From assembly GCF_004802635.2 (NCBI RefSeq), contig NZ_CP046052.1:3635501-3699500 (forward strand): DNA of 64,000 nucleotides, given 5' to 3'. Positions 18,194 to 27,154 of the stretch are shown piece by piece (position 1 is the first letter of the stretch; every line of letters starts with the position of its first letter). Under the pieces are notes generated by a model. It saw only the letters and a program-made list of their open reading frames with translations, did no database searches and had not been told where the DNA came from. This DNA is from Methylocystis heyeri. Its GTDB lineage: Bacteria; Pseudomonadota; Alphaproteobacteria; Rhizobiales; Beijerinckiaceae. The position numbers and the translations under genes are program-made.

Positions 18194-20590
18194 CTAATAT
18201 TTGGCGGCGATGGGCGTCGCCTCGCCCCAGGCGATGGGCCCGCTCAGCGTGAGGCGCACGGCGGGTGGATCCACCGGTTTGAAGGTGCGGTCGGCGATGC
18301 CGAAGGCGCTGCCGCCGACATATCCCGGGAACAAGAGGAAATCCTGCTTGCCGAAGACATTGGCGGCGTAGTCGATGTTGTCCGAGCGCGAATTGGCGAT
18401 GTTGAATCCATCGAGCTGGATCTTCCAGCCATTGTCGAAACGATACCCAATGCGCGCATTGAGCGTTCCGGTGGCCGGAGATTGTATCTGGCCGTTTTCG
18501 GTCAGAGGACGCGCGCCGAAATAGCGGTATTGCAATGCGCCGAACCAGCCGGTTTTCTCGCCGATCTCGAGTTCGGCCGAGGCGACCCAGACCGGCGCCA
18601 GCGACAGATAATTGCCTGGCGACATTCCCCAAATGCCCATGGGCCATAGGCCGCCGTCGCTGCCCAGCCCCCCGGCGATGTAATTAGCCCAGGCGACCGC
18701 CTGCACGGTGTCGAAGCCCTTGAAGCGCGCATGAGTGCCGGTCACCTGGCTGTCGAAATGCGCCCAGGAGGTCGGGTCGTATCTCGTCGTCCATTCGAAG
18801 CCGTAGCGTCGGCCGGGACGTCCATAGACGCTGGTGGCGGCGTCGGCGTTGAACTCCTGTTCCGCGTCCATGTTCTGCCAGAACAGCGACAGGCTTGACT
18901 CGAGTCCCTCGATCGGCCTGGTGCGGAAACCCGCTTCCGCGCCGCGCGTCTTGGTCAAAAGCTGCACATTGGGGATATAGGCGTATTGGGTCCCGTCGGT
19001 CGCAAAATGATTGGTCGCCGCGCGCATGTCTTCGGCGCGCAGCCCTTCGCCGAAGTTCAGGAAGAATTCGGTATTGTAGAACGGCCCGAACACCGTCCCG
19101 AATTTGGGGCTGGTGAAGAAACGACCCAATTCGCCGTTGTTGTAGCCGCCGATATAAAACGGCGTTCCCTGGAGCCAGCCCAGCGCCGCGATCGGATTCA
19201 TCGCGTTGTTGACCGAGCCGTGAACATAGTCGAGCCTGAAGCCTGCAGTCGAGCGCGCCCAGGGCGTCCATTTCAGCGTGGTGTCGGTCCACAGCGCCTG
19301 GATATATTCCTTGATGTAGTTGTTGGCGATCTCGTCATACTGGATGCGCTCGTAGGATTCGCCGTTGCCATTGTGGATGAAGTCGAAAATATTTTCGGTT
19401 CCGACGCGGGTCTCGGTCGGATAGGAGGCGAGCTGGTAGTTCCAGCCGTGCTGAGCTTTCAGGCCGATCTGATTGCGATGATCATATTGGTGAGTCTGGT
19501 CGCCTAGCCCGCCGCCCGTGACCGGCGCTCCGAGCTGATAGGTGAAATTGTCATAGAGATTGGTGTCGTTGTGGATGAAATAGGCTTCGGCGCGCGACCA
19601 CTGCTCCTTGGTGGTTTCGCTCCAGCGCGCCGAAAGACTGTAGCGGGAGGCGTTGCCGCCGTCGGTCGGGTCCTGGGTTCCCCAGCGCGACATCAACCCC
19701 ATCCAGACGAGATGATAGGGGATCTGGTCGGTGGCGAAGTAATGGTTGGAATAGGCCATGCCGGTGACTGCGTAGCCATTGTCCTCCGTGCCGACGCTCC
19801 AGCGCGCGACGCCGTTGATCTTGCGCGCTTCGTCGGGGCGCTCCCATGGGCCGTTGTAGATATTGCCTTCGAGCGCCATCAGCAGCTCGCCTTCGCCGAC
19901 GCCCCAGGATTTCGCCATCAGCGTGCGACCCCAGGCGAAACTGCCTCCGGAGGCGAGAATGAGGCCGTTTCGCAAGGAATCCACATATTGCATGTGGACG
20001 GCGCCCACCGAGGAGAACACGCCTTCATCGGCAAAATAGGGCCCCTTGCGGACATCCATGCCGCTGAGCAGTTCCGGGATCAGGAAATTGGTGTCGGCAT
20101 AGCCGTTGCTGTGCACATGAGACGGCTGGTTGACGTTCATGCCGTCGAGCGTGATGCCGATATCATAGCCGTGATCGAGCGCGAAGCCGCGCAGGAAATA
20201 CTGGTTCGCCTTGCCCATGCCGCTGTGCTGGGCCACGACGAGGCCGGGCACGATTTCAAGCGCCTCGCCCGGCTGGGCGTAGATGCGCTCCGTGACCTGC
20301 TGCTCGGAATATATGCGTTCGCTCGAGGCCGTGACCGCGGGCTGGACGCCCGGCTGCGGGTTGCCGACGACATCGGGGGAAGGAAGCGCCGGGGCCGCCG
20401 GCTCTGTCGCCGCCGGGGCGCGGGGCGCCGGAGCGGGGGCCGCCGTCGGCTTGGGCTTTCGCGCCGCAGCGCCGACTTCGATGGACGGCAATTTTTCCTG
20501 GGCCAGCGCCGCGGGCGCAGCGAGAGCGAGGGTCAGAGCGGCAGCGCTCGCGCCGGCGTAGAGAGCGCGGGCAAAGAATGAGAACGACAT
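18194..20590 (-). CDS. TonB-dependent outer-membrane receptor
   Basis: About 798 residues. The ATG at 20590 has AAGGA seven bases upstream and opens a signal peptide ending AAPAALA-QEK. A Pro/Ala-rich linker of about 50 residues follows, then a plug domain (IYAQPGEALEIVPGLVVAQH, YFLRGFALDHGYDIG, DGMNVNQPSHVHSNGYAD) and a long barrel of alternating aromatic strands. The plug's FLRGF-LDHG and P-H-H-GY signature marks a distinct receptor subfamily of unknown ligand. The small Cys-rich DUF2946-like gene immediately upstream on the same strand hints at a metal such as copper, by analogy only. No energising TonB-ExbBD genes are in the window. Confidence 0.88.
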   Translation of the reverse strand: MSFSFFARALYAGASAAALTLALAAPAALAQEKLPSIEVGAAARKPKPTAAPAPAPRAPAATEPAAPALPSPDVVGNPQPGVQPAVTASSERIYSEQQVTERIYAQPGEALEIVPGLVVAQHSGMGKANQYFLRGFALDHGYDIGITLDGMNVNQPSHVHSNGYADTNFLIPELLSGMDVRKGPYFADEGVFSSVGAVHMQYVDSLRNGLILASGGSFAWGRTLMAKSWGVGEGELLMALEGNIYNGPWERPDEARKINGVARWSVGTEDNGYAVTGMAYSNHYFATDQIPYHLVWMGLMSRWGTQDPTDGGNASRYSLSARWSETTKEQWSRAEAYFIHNDTNLYDNFTYQLGAPVTGGGLGDQTHQYDHRNQIGLKAQHGWNYQLASYPTETRVGTENIFDFIHNGNGESYERIQYDEIANNYIKEYIQALWTDTTLKWTPWARSTAGFRLDYVHGSVNNAMNPIAALGWLQGTPFYIGGYNNGELGRFFTSPKFGTVFGPFYNTEFFLNFGEGLRAEDMRAATNHFATDGTQYAYIPNVQLLTKTRGAEAGFRTRPIEGLESSLSLFWQNMDAEQEFNADAATSVYGRPGRRYGFEWTTRYDPTSWAHFDSQVTGTHARFKGFDTVQAVAWANYIAGGLGSDGGLWPMGIWGMSPGNYLSLAPVWVASAELEIGEKTGWFGALQYRYFGARPLTENGQIQSPATGTLNARIGYRFDNGWKIQLDGFNIANSRSDNIDYAANVFGKQDFLLFPGYVGGSAFGIADRTFKPVDPPAVRLTLSGPIAWGEATPIAAKY

Positions 20591-20692
20591 GACATATCCT
20601 TCGGCCCGCAAGCTCGCGGGCGGACAGCAGCCTCTGGTGAGGTCCGCGCATGGAAATTTCGGGCGGCGACGGCGCTCGAGGAACGCTTCGGG

Positions 20693-21037
20693 TCAGCCGT
20701 AAATCGGAGATGCTCTGGCGCGATGCGATTTGGCGAGCCGGCCGGATCGCGCGGCGGTCGGGCTGAACTCGGCGAGGCGGATGGTGACGGGCGCCGCCCT
20801 ATTCAGCAGCTGCGCCGGCGCCGCGGGGACGCCGGTCAGTCCGCACAGCTGGCACAGCGTGCAACAATCGCCATGCCGTCCGGCCGGCGGCGCGCTGTTT
20901 TTCTGATTGAGACAATGCGCGGAGACTGCATTGGAATGCCCCGCCGCCATGCCGATATGATAGGCGCGCCCCTGCGCCGTCGCGGTGAGCGCGACGGCCA
21001 GAACGATCAGCAGAAGCCAATGGCGCACTGCGGGCAT
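20693..21037 (-). CDS. Small exported Cys-rich protein, DUF2946-like
   Basis: About 114 residues from the internal ATG near 21037, which begins a clear signal peptide (MPAVRHWLLLIVLAVALTA); a longer frame adds 27 basic residues with no role I can see. The mature part has an AHCLNQ followed by a dense cysteine patch, GDCCTLCQLCGL, resembling the DUF2946 family that is often found beside copper-linked TonB receptors. It lies about 100 bases upstream of the TonB receptor and points the same way, so they are probably co-transcribed. Periplasmic metal binding is a plausible inference. Confidence 0.6.
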   Translation of the reverse strand: MPAVRHWLLLIVLAVALTATAQGRAYHIGMAAGHSNAVSAHCLNQKNSAPPAGRHGDCCTLCQLCGLTGVPAAPAQLLNRAAPVTIRLAEFSPTAARSGRLAKSHRARASPIYG

Positions 21038-21243
21038 GTCGGTATTTCGTCTCGGGCGGCTATGAAATCTTACCCGAAGCTTACCTACCGAAAATTGACG
21101 AAACAACGACGATAGCATCGACGCTCGCAGATTTTATGGCTGATGTGTCTCTAAGGACACATGAGGGACGGCGCGCTTATCCTTTGAAAGAGGATCGCCG
21201 GGTGACGATAATGCGCCCTGGTGATTTGCGGCCGAAGGAAAAC

Positions 21244-22107
21244 ATGGGTGTTCGCCTCAGAACCGCGATGCTGGCTGCGGCCCTGCTGGTCGCGGGTTTC
21301 GCGCTTCGCGCGCCGTTCGATCAACTGCGACGCTATTTGATCGCCCGCTGCAACGATCCCGTGCGACTGCCCCGGCTCGCGGAGGAGTCGCGGGTCCGTT
21401 TTCAGCCGGGCGCAAGGGACTGCGCCGCGCGCGTCGCTGAAATGCTCCCGGCGGCTCTCGCCCGGATCGAGCAGGAGCAGGGGCGTCCCTTCGCCAACCC
21501 TCCGACCGTCGCCGTCTATGTTTCCTATGAGGACTACGCCCGGGCTGGCGGCCTCGGCGACGCTTCGGTCGCCGCGGTGGCGCGCTCCGGCTATGTGCTG
21601 CTCTCGCCGACGCTCTGCGGCGACGAAAGCGAGCGTCTCGCCGGGGTGCTCGCCCATGAGCTTTCGCATTCTCATATTTTTGGCTGGCGCAGGTCCTGGT
21701 TCGCCGCACGGCCGCCGAGCTGGTTCACCGAGGGGCTCGCCGTGATGGTCTCTGGAGGCGGCGGCGCCGAGGGCGTCGATGAAGCCATGGCCGTCAGGGC
21801 GATGGCCAGGGGCTGGGCCATAACAATCGAAGACACGGGGCTGTGGCGGGATTTCGGCGCGATTGGATTTGCGGCCGAGCCGCCGCCCGAGATATTTGGG
21901 GGCGACCGCTTTGCGGGGCGCCAGCGTCTCGCCTATCGGGAGGCGCAGATGTTCGTCGCCTGGCTGCGTCGCATCGATCCGCAAGGGTTCGCGCGTCTTC
22001 TGAACCGCGTCGAGAACAACGAATCCTTCAAGGATTCATTTGTGAAAATCTACGGCGCAGGCTCCTCCAGGCGCTGGAGCGAATTTCTCGCCGGGGTCTC
22101 CCGATAG
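21244..22107 (+). CDS. Membrane-anchored gluzincin-type zinc metallopeptidase
   Basis: 287 residues from the ATG at 21244, chosen because GAAGGA precedes it and because a hydrophobic N-terminal helix (AMLAAALLVAGFAL) starts directly after. The zinc site is HELSHSH: His138, Glu139 and His142. A second glutamate follows in WFTEGLAV (Glu163), the spacing of gluzincins of the peptidase MA-like superfamily. The protein probably sits in the inner membrane with its catalytic domain in the periplasm. It diverges from the DUF2946/TonB pair and is followed after eight bases by a HAD phosphatase gene. Substrate unknown. Confidence 0.75.
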   Translation: MGVRLRTAMLAAALLVAGFALRAPFDQLRRYLIARCNDPVRLPRLAEESRVRFQPGARDCAARVAEMLPAALARIEQEQGRPFANPPTVAVYVSYEDYARAGGLGDASVAAVARSGYVLLSPTLCGDESERLAGVLAHELSHSHIFGWRRSWFAARPPSWFTEGLAVMVSGGGGAEGVDEAMAVRAMARGWAITIEDTGLWRDFGAIGFAAEPPPEIFGGDRFAGRQRLAYREAQMFVAWLRRIDPQGFARLLNRVENNESFKDSFVKIYGAGSSRRWSEFLAGVSR

Positions 22108-22115
22108 GGCATCAT

Positions 22116-22913
22116 ATGCGTTCAGGCCTCTCGTCAGACCAACCGAATTTGCGTCCGCTTCACGGGCTGCTGCTCGATCTCGACGGCGTCGTCCTTGTCG
22201 CGGGTCGGCTTCTGCCCGGTTCGCTGGAGGCGATCGGGCGCATCAGGGCGGCGGGATTGCCGATGAAATTCATCACCAACACCACAAGGCGGCCGCGGCG
22301 GCGCATCGTCGAAGGCTTGACGGCGCTCGGAATAGGCGTCTCTGAGGAGGACGTCTACACCCCCGCGACCATCGCGCACGACCTTTTCGCGCGGGAGGGG
22401 TTGAGCCCGTTTCTCATCGTCCATCCCGATTTGAAGGAAGATTTTATCGGCCTGCCCGCCGATGGCGTGGAGGCGGTCGTCGTCGGAGACGCGGGGGAAT
22501 TCTTCACCTATCCATCGCTCAACCAGGCGTTTCGAAAAATCCACGACGGCGCGCCTTTCTACGCCCTCGCCAAAAATCGCAATTTTCTGGATCACGACGG
22601 AGAGCTGAGCCTGGATGCAGGCCCCTTTGTCGTCGGCCTCGAATATGCCTCGGGGCGCGAAGCCATCGTCCTCGGCAAGCCTTCGCCGAATTTTTTCAGG
22701 ACCGCCGTCCAGGGCCTCGGCTGCGCGCCCGAAAATGCGGCGATGATCGGCGACGACGCCGAAGCCGATGTCGGGGGCGCGATGTCGGCCGGGCTGATGG
22801 GCGTTCTGGTGCGAAGCGGCAAATACCGGGCGGGACATGAAGACCGTCTCGCCCGCCCGCCGGACCTCATCGCCGATGATCTGAGAGCGGCGGTGGATAT
22901 TCTTCTGGGCTGA
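22116..22913 (+). CDS. HAD-superfamily subfamily IIA hydrolase (LHPP-like)
   Basis: 265 residues from the ATG at 22116; the frame is open further upstream inside the previous gene, but the conserved protein begins here. The HAD motifs are LLDLDGVV near residue 21, FITNTTRRPRRR for the NT motif II, and GKPSPNFFRTA plus MIGDDAEADVGGAMSAG at the C-terminus. The closest described relatives are the phospholysine/phosphohistidine pyrophosphate phosphatases and NagD-type sugar phosphatases. The gene starts eight bases after the peptidase stop, so the two are likely co-expressed, and it ends four bases from the convergent trans-sulfuration gene. Confidence 0.82.
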   Translation: MRSGLSSDQPNLRPLHGLLLDLDGVVLVAGRLLPGSLEAIGRIRAAGLPMKFITNTTRRPRRRIVEGLTALGIGVSEEDVYTPATIAHDLFAREGLSPFLIVHPDLKEDFIGLPADGVEAVVVGDAGEFFTYPSLNQAFRKIHDGAPFYALAKNRNFLDHDGELSLDAGPFVVGLEYASGREAIVLGKPSPNFFRTAVQGLGCAPENAAMIGDDAEADVGGAMSAGLMGVLVRSGKYRAGHEDRLARPPDLIADDLRAAVDILLG

Positions 22914-22916
22914 AAT

Positions 22917-24191
22917 TCAGCTGAGCGCCTGTTCGATATCGATGATGAGATCTGCGGCGTTTTCTATGCCGATCGACATGCGGATGAGGCCCGGCGTAAT
23001 CCCGATCTCGCGCCGCGTTTCTTCGGCAAGCCCGGAATGGACCGTGGTCCAGGGATGGCAGATCAGCGACTCGGTTCCGCCGAGGCTCACCGCCAGCTTG
23101 AAAATCTGAAGGCGGTCGAGAAAAGCGAAGGCCGCCGGCTCGCCGCCCTCGATCTCGAAGGAAAAAGTCGAGCCCGCCGAGCTGGATTGTTTTTCCATCA
23201 GGGCGCGGGCGGGATGGCCCTCCGGCAGTAGCGGCGGGTAATGCACCCGGGCGATTTCGGGCCGCTTTGCGAGATAGCGCGCGATCTCGGCCGCATTGGC
23301 CGCGGCGCGCTCCATGCGCAAGGATAGGGTCTCCAGCGACCGCGTCAGCATCCAGCAGGAGTGCGGATCGAGCTGGGTTCCGATCGCGCCGCGCATGGCG
23401 CGGATCGGTTTCAGGCTTGCGGCCGAACCCAATACCGCGCCGCCGATGAGATCGCTGTGCCCGCCGACATATTTGGTCAGCGAATAGAGCGACAGATCCG
23501 CCCCATGGAGCAGGGGCGCCTGAAAGGCAGGGCCGAGCAGGGTGTTGTCGCAGCATAGCAGCGGCCTGCCGTCCTGGCGGGCGCCGAGTTCTTCCGCAAT
23601 ACGCCGCGCCAGCGCAATGTCGGTCAGCGTGTTGAGAGGGTTGGACGGCGTCTCGATGAAGATCAGGCTGATGCGCCCGTGCTTTTGCGCCTCCTCGCCG
23701 GCGGCCCTCATTTCGGCTTCGCTGGTCCCGTCCTTGAAGCCGACGCCCTTGATCCCGAACTGCGCCATGATGCGGTCGATCAGCACCTCGGTTCCGCCAT
23801 AGAGCGGCCTGCTGTGCAGAATGGCCTCGCCCGGCCGCGCATAAGAGAGGATGGTGGTGGCGATCGCGGCCATTCCCGATGCAAACACCAACCCGCCGCC
23901 GGCGTGCTCGCAGATCGCCAGCCGGTCTTCGAGTATTTCGAGATTGGGGTGGTTGAACCTGGAATAGATGAGGCCGCTCTGGCCTTCCTCCGCCGGGACG
24001 CGGCCGGAGACCTGATCGAAAAAATCGCGGCCCTGCTCGGCGCTCTGAAACACGAAGGTCGAAGTGAGGAAAACCGGCGGCTTGACCGACCCTTCCGAAA
24101 GAGCGGGGTCGTAACCGTAATTGACCATCAGGGTTTCGGGATGCAGCTCATGTCCGCCGAGGCGGGCCTTGTGGTATCGCGCAGTATCCAT
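22917..24191 (-). CDS. Trans-sulfuration family PLP enzyme (cystathionine gamma-synthase/lyase-like)
   Basis: A 424-residue Cys/Met-metabolism PLP enzyme. The Schiff-base lysine is Lys240 in YSLTKYVGGHSD. Other family landmarks are YSRFNHPN, FASGMAAI, the PLP-phosphate site SRPLYGGTE, IETPSNP, and the C-terminal LGGTESLICHP. Reactions in this family include cystathionine gamma-synthase, gamma-lyase, methionine gamma-lyase and O-acetylhomoserine sulfhydrylase; sequence reading alone does not separate them. The long N-terminal segment before the first conserved block matches the 'cystathionine gamma-synthase family' group often found in alphaproteobacteria. Confidence 0.88.
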   Translation of the reverse strand: MDTARYHKARLGGHELHPETLMVNYGYDPALSEGSVKPPVFLTSTFVFQSAEQGRDFFDQVSGRVPAEEGQSGLIYSRFNHPNLEILEDRLAICEHAGGGLVFASGMAAIATTILSYARPGEAILHSRPLYGGTEVLIDRIMAQFGIKGVGFKDGTSEAEMRAAGEEAQKHGRISLIFIETPSNPLNTLTDIALARRIAEELGARQDGRPLLCCDNTLLGPAFQAPLLHGADLSLYSLTKYVGGHSDLIGGAVLGSAASLKPIRAMRGAIGTQLDPHSCWMLTRSLETLSLRMERAAANAAEIARYLAKRPEIARVHYPPLLPEGHPARALMEKQSSSAGSTFSFEIEGGEPAAFAFLDRLQIFKLAVSLGGTESLICHPWTTVHSGLAEETRREIGITPGLIRMSIGIENAADLIIDIEQALS

Positions 24192-24346
24192 GGCGGAGCC
24201 TCCGGCGCTCGCCGGCGCCGGCCGTGAGCGGACGGCGCGCTGACAGGTAAGTTATCGCTCGCGCCGCCCAAGCCAAGAGAAGGCTGCGGATTTTGTGTCG
24301 AAGCTGGTCTCTGCCATCGGGCGCGGATGCGCGATGGCCTATACCC

Positions 24347-24379
24347 TGGACCAATCCCGAAACGATGGACATCCGCTTT
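24347..24379 (+). pseudogene. Rhs core remnant (cassette 1)
   Basis: A 33-base island encoding WTNPETMDIRF, the same peptide as in the Rhs core copies at 25002 and 29183, with synonymous differences. Both flanks are unrelated. It is the leftover core junction of an Rhs tip cassette whose toxin is gone; its immunity gene (Imm21-like) follows 28 bases on. Confidence 0.7.
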
Positions 24380-24407
24380 GCAGCAACGAACAAGGAGGAA
24401 TCATTAG

Positions 24408-24965
24408 ATGGCTGCCGAAATAAGCCGCTGCTCTATCTCAAAATGGATAGGCTCATTTGGCGGGCCTCTAATCTGTATTGAATCGGACCATAGGAACGGG
24501 TGGCGCGGAGCGAATCGCGCTCGTTTGACGCAAGACAATGTGGAAGACGACTATCAGTTAGCCTGCAATGTTGCAGGCTACGCCGGCATCATAAGCTTAA
24601 GAGGATTTCAAGCTTTAATTTTGGGTGGCATGCCTTTGGAAACAGCAGTATTTACCGACAATGAAGGTAAAAAAGTTATAACAATAGCCGTTTATTCGGA
24701 CACCGATGAAGACATATATCATTGGTTGCTATGCCTAAATCGTGAGTTTTTTGATGATTGCAAATAGAGAGTTCGCTTAGACGTACGTAGTGGGTCATTA
24801 AGCATTTTTGACTCTGCGCAGGATGGCGGGAACGATGATTTTCCGGTGATCTATTTCGAGTTGTGTCCAGGATGTTATGAAGTAGCTACAAAAGTCTATA
24901 ATCCGGACGAGAGAACACAGCTCGTTCTGCATAAATTTATAAGGTGCGATAGGTCTTCCAGTTGA
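24408..24965 (+). pseudogene. Imm21-family immunity gene interrupted by an amber codon
   Basis: The first 119 codons give WIGSFGGPLICIE, DDYQLACNVAGYAGI and FQALILGGMPLETAVF, the layout of Imm21 immunity proteins of polymorphic toxin systems. A TAG at 24765-24767 stops the frame, but the same frame stays open to a TGA at 24963 and encodes what Imm21 C-termini normally contain: SIFDSAQDGG then FELCPGCYEVATKVYNPDE and a final short strand. I therefore read this as one roughly 185-codon gene split by a nonsense mutation. A truncated 119-residue product could still be made. The partner toxin is absent; only an Rhs core scrap lies upstream. Confidence 0.65.
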
Positions 24966-25001
24966 TCGGTTCGCGAGCCGAAGGCGACGCGATCCAGAGC
25001 G

Positions 25002-25622
25002 GCGCCCAAGCTCTATTACGTCCACACCGACCATCTCGGCCGTCCGGCGCGGATGACGGCGCAGAACCAGGGCTGGGTTTGGGATGTGATCTACGCCCCC
25101 TTCGGCGCGGTGAGCCATATCTGGACCAACCCGGAGACGATGGACATCCGCTTCCCCGGCCAGTGGTTCCAGCTCGAAACCGGCCTCGCCTACAACTGGC
25201 ATCGGCATTACGATGCGAGTTTGGGGAGGTATCTACAGCCCGATCCGATTGGCTACGGCGGTGGGCGGAATTTGTATGGGTATGTTGGTGGGAATCCGTT
25301 GGGGTACGTCGATCCGGATGGCAGAAATCCGGTACTGGTTGTTGCGGGGATTTGCGCAGAGTTCCCAGCCCTTTGTGCAGCCGGCGCCGCAGCTGCATCA
25401 GAGATGGTGTCGAATGTAATCGACGCTTATAAACATTACCCACCGGCGGATAAGCCAGAGGATCCATGTGAGGCGCAGGTTCTACGGGACGAGGCAGTGT
25501 GTGGCTCTCTTCCAAATAACACAGCGCCACAGAAAGCAGCACGTTCTAGATGCTGGGATAGCTCCGCCAACCGTTACGGTGCTTGCCGTGCAGGGAATCC
25601 TCTGCCCCCTTTAGCTACATAG
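25002..25622 (+). pseudogene. Orphan Rhs core end with C-terminal toxin tip (cassette 2)
   Basis: Begins abruptly inside the Rhs core with no N-terminus and no start (in-frame TGA at 24963). Core sequence runs KLYYVHTDHLGRPARMTAQ, then WFQLETGLAYNWHRHYDAS, LGRYLQPDPIGYGGG and the hypervariable boundary NPLGYVDPDG. The tip after it is about 95 residues: an Ala-rich hydrophobic helix, then a four-Cys segment (DPCEAQVLRDEAVCG, ARSRCWDSSANRYGAC) ending LPPLAT. I do not recognise the toxin class. It resembles displaced 'orphan' tips that accumulate behind a main rhs gene and can be recombined onto it. A translation start at the internal ATG 25053 is possible. Confidence 0.75.
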
Positions 25623-25637
25623 TGGGATGATGAACCA

Positions 25638-25937
25638 ATGACGGCCATTGCAGAACGTGAGTTTCATCTGAAAACAGATCCACTTGCGAGGGTTGTGCTC
25701 TCAGTTGAAGCGCCCCTCATGGATGGCGATGATTTCAGATGTGATTACTGCATCGAGTGGCCGTCTGGAGCTGAGCACGGCCATGCTTTTGGGGTGGATT
25801 CTCTACAAGCTCTCGTTCTCGCTCTGCAAAGAGCGGGAGCAGATATCCATGCCTCTATGTATGCTAAATCTGGCGATCTTATCTGGATAGCTGAGGGCAA
25901 TGGCTTAGGACTGCTTATTCCGCTTCCGGGGACATAG
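25638..25937 (+). CDS. Putative immunity protein, DUF6968-like
   Basis: A 99-residue soluble protein starting 15 bases after the orphan Rhs tip, the place where the cognate immunity gene normally sits. The segments FRCDYCIEWPSGAEHGHAFG and VDSLQALVLALQRAGADI resemble the DUF6968 family, common behind Rhs and other polymorphic toxins. Neutralising the four-Cys tip toxin is inferred from position only. Base composition is lower in G+C than the flanking core genes, as is usual in such cassettes. Confidence 0.6.
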   Translation: MTAIAEREFHLKTDPLARVVLSVEAPLMDGDDFRCDYCIEWPSGAEHGHAFGVDSLQALVLALQRAGADIHASMYAKSGDLIWIAEGNGLGLLIPLPGT

Positions 25938-25971
25938 CCACGAGCTGAATGTTTGATTACGGAGTCTCAAT

Positions 25972-26181
25972 ATGGATGCTGTAGCCGCCCAAAAACTTAT
26001 AGCGTTAGCGACGTCCATAGACAAAACGATCGGGGCTATATTGGATGAGGTCGAAAATATCAGTGACGATCAAGAACGGGCGCGCTACAAGCGCGCAATC
26101 GAAGATATAATGGGCTATATTGCGCGGGACCTGATTTTTCCAATTGTTGATCAGCACCCACAGCTAGATCCAGATAAGTGA
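25972..26181 (+). CDS. Small helical hypothetical protein in Rhs cassette
   Basis: 69 residues, predicted mostly helical and acidic (AILDEVENISDDQERARYKR, DIMGYIARDLIF, ending HPQLDPDK). It follows the DUF6968-like gene by 34 bases on the same strand and precedes the next Rhs fragment. Position suggests an additional immunity or accessory gene of the cassette. I do not recognise a family. Confidence 0.45.
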   Translation: MDAVAAQKLIALATSIDKTIGAILDEVENISDDQERARYKRAIEDIMGYIARDLIFPIVDQHPQLDPDK

Positions 26182-26274
26182 CACGCACCGTACCCGATAC
26201 TGGTTTTCTGAAAATTGGCAGCCAACAAGTGCTGCGGGCGCTGGTTAGCTGGAGGGTTTCCCCGTTGGCAGGAG

Positions 26275-26679
26275 ACCGCAAAGACATCCGCCAGCGACAG
26301 CGGCGCGGCGGGCTCGAATAATTCCCTGAGCTACAGCTACGATGTCGAGGGGCGGCTCTCCAAATCCTCCGCGCCGCTCCTGCTGTTCAACAACGGCGGG
26401 CGCTACGGCTATGACGCGCTCGACCGCCTGGCTTGGCGGGTGGTAGCGAAGCCCTTGCCAACTCCGTCGATCACGACGCTCTATGTCCATGACACCCACA
26501 ACCACATCATCGCCGAGACGGATCTGTCGGGCGTCACCTGGCGCGAATATATCTGGCTGGACGATCTTCCGGTCGCGGTGGTGGATGGGGTCAACACCGG
26601 CTCGCCCAAGCTCTATTACGTCCACACCGACCATCTCGGCCGTCCGGCGCGGATGACGGCGCAGAACCAGGGCTGGGTG
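26275..26679 (+). pseudogene. Rhs core fragment, left half (cassette 3)
   Basis: Encodes YD-repeat Rhs core: LSYSYDVEGRLSKSS, YGYDALDRLAWRVV, HNHIIAETDLSGVTWREYIW, then KLYYVHTDHLGRPARMTAQ. Bases 26603-26678 are identical to 25003-25078 in cassette 2. The upstream join near 26275 is abrupt with no Rhs N-terminus. The fragment is cut at GGCTGGGTG by the IS66 element and resumes at 29183. Confidence 0.8.
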
Positions 26680-26764
26680 GTAAGCGCCAAGGCAGCCCCG
26701 TGATGGCGGCGCATAGGTGGCCCAGCTATCAATAGCAGCACAATTTGTACTGCTGTGAGCATCT

Positions 26765-27154
26765 ATGTCTGCGCCTATGCCTGGTGATAGAAGTTTCCAA
26801 CTGATCGAAGCCGTGGTTGATCGTCTTGATGGCGCTCCGGTTTCTCGCCGTCGCCGGTGGTCTGACGAGTTCAAGGCACGAGCTGTTGCGGCGACACTGG
26901 ATCCCGACGTGAATATTTCCGCGGCCGCGCGGGAGATGGGCATTTCGCCGTCTCAGCTTTTTGGCTGGCGCCGGCAAGCGATGCGCGAAGGTGCGGTGAC
27001 GGCCTCGCCTACCGCTTGCGCGAATCCGCCGGATGTCGAGGGCAGGTCTGCGCCAACGGTGGAAATCTCCGTCGGCGCCACAGTGATCCGCGTCAGCGCC
27101 GACATTGGCGAAGCCGATCTGCGTCGCGTGATCCGCGCGGTGCGCTCGGCATGA
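26765..27154 (+). CDS. tnpA: IS66 accessory protein TnpA
   Basis: 129 residues with a helix-turn-helix of the transposase-8/IS66 OrfA type: RRRWSDEFKARAVAATLDPD, then ISAAAREMGISPSQLFGWRR. It is the first gene of the IS66 element and overlaps tnpB by four bases (ATGA), implying translational coupling. In IS66 elements TnpA is needed together with TnpB and TnpC for efficient transposition. Confidence 0.9.
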   Translation: MSAPMPGDRSFQLIEAVVDRLDGAPVSRRRRWSDEFKARAVAATLDPDVNISAAAREMGISPSQLFGWRRQAMREGAVTASPTACANPPDVEGRSAPTVEISVGATVIRVSADIGEADLRRVIRAVRSA

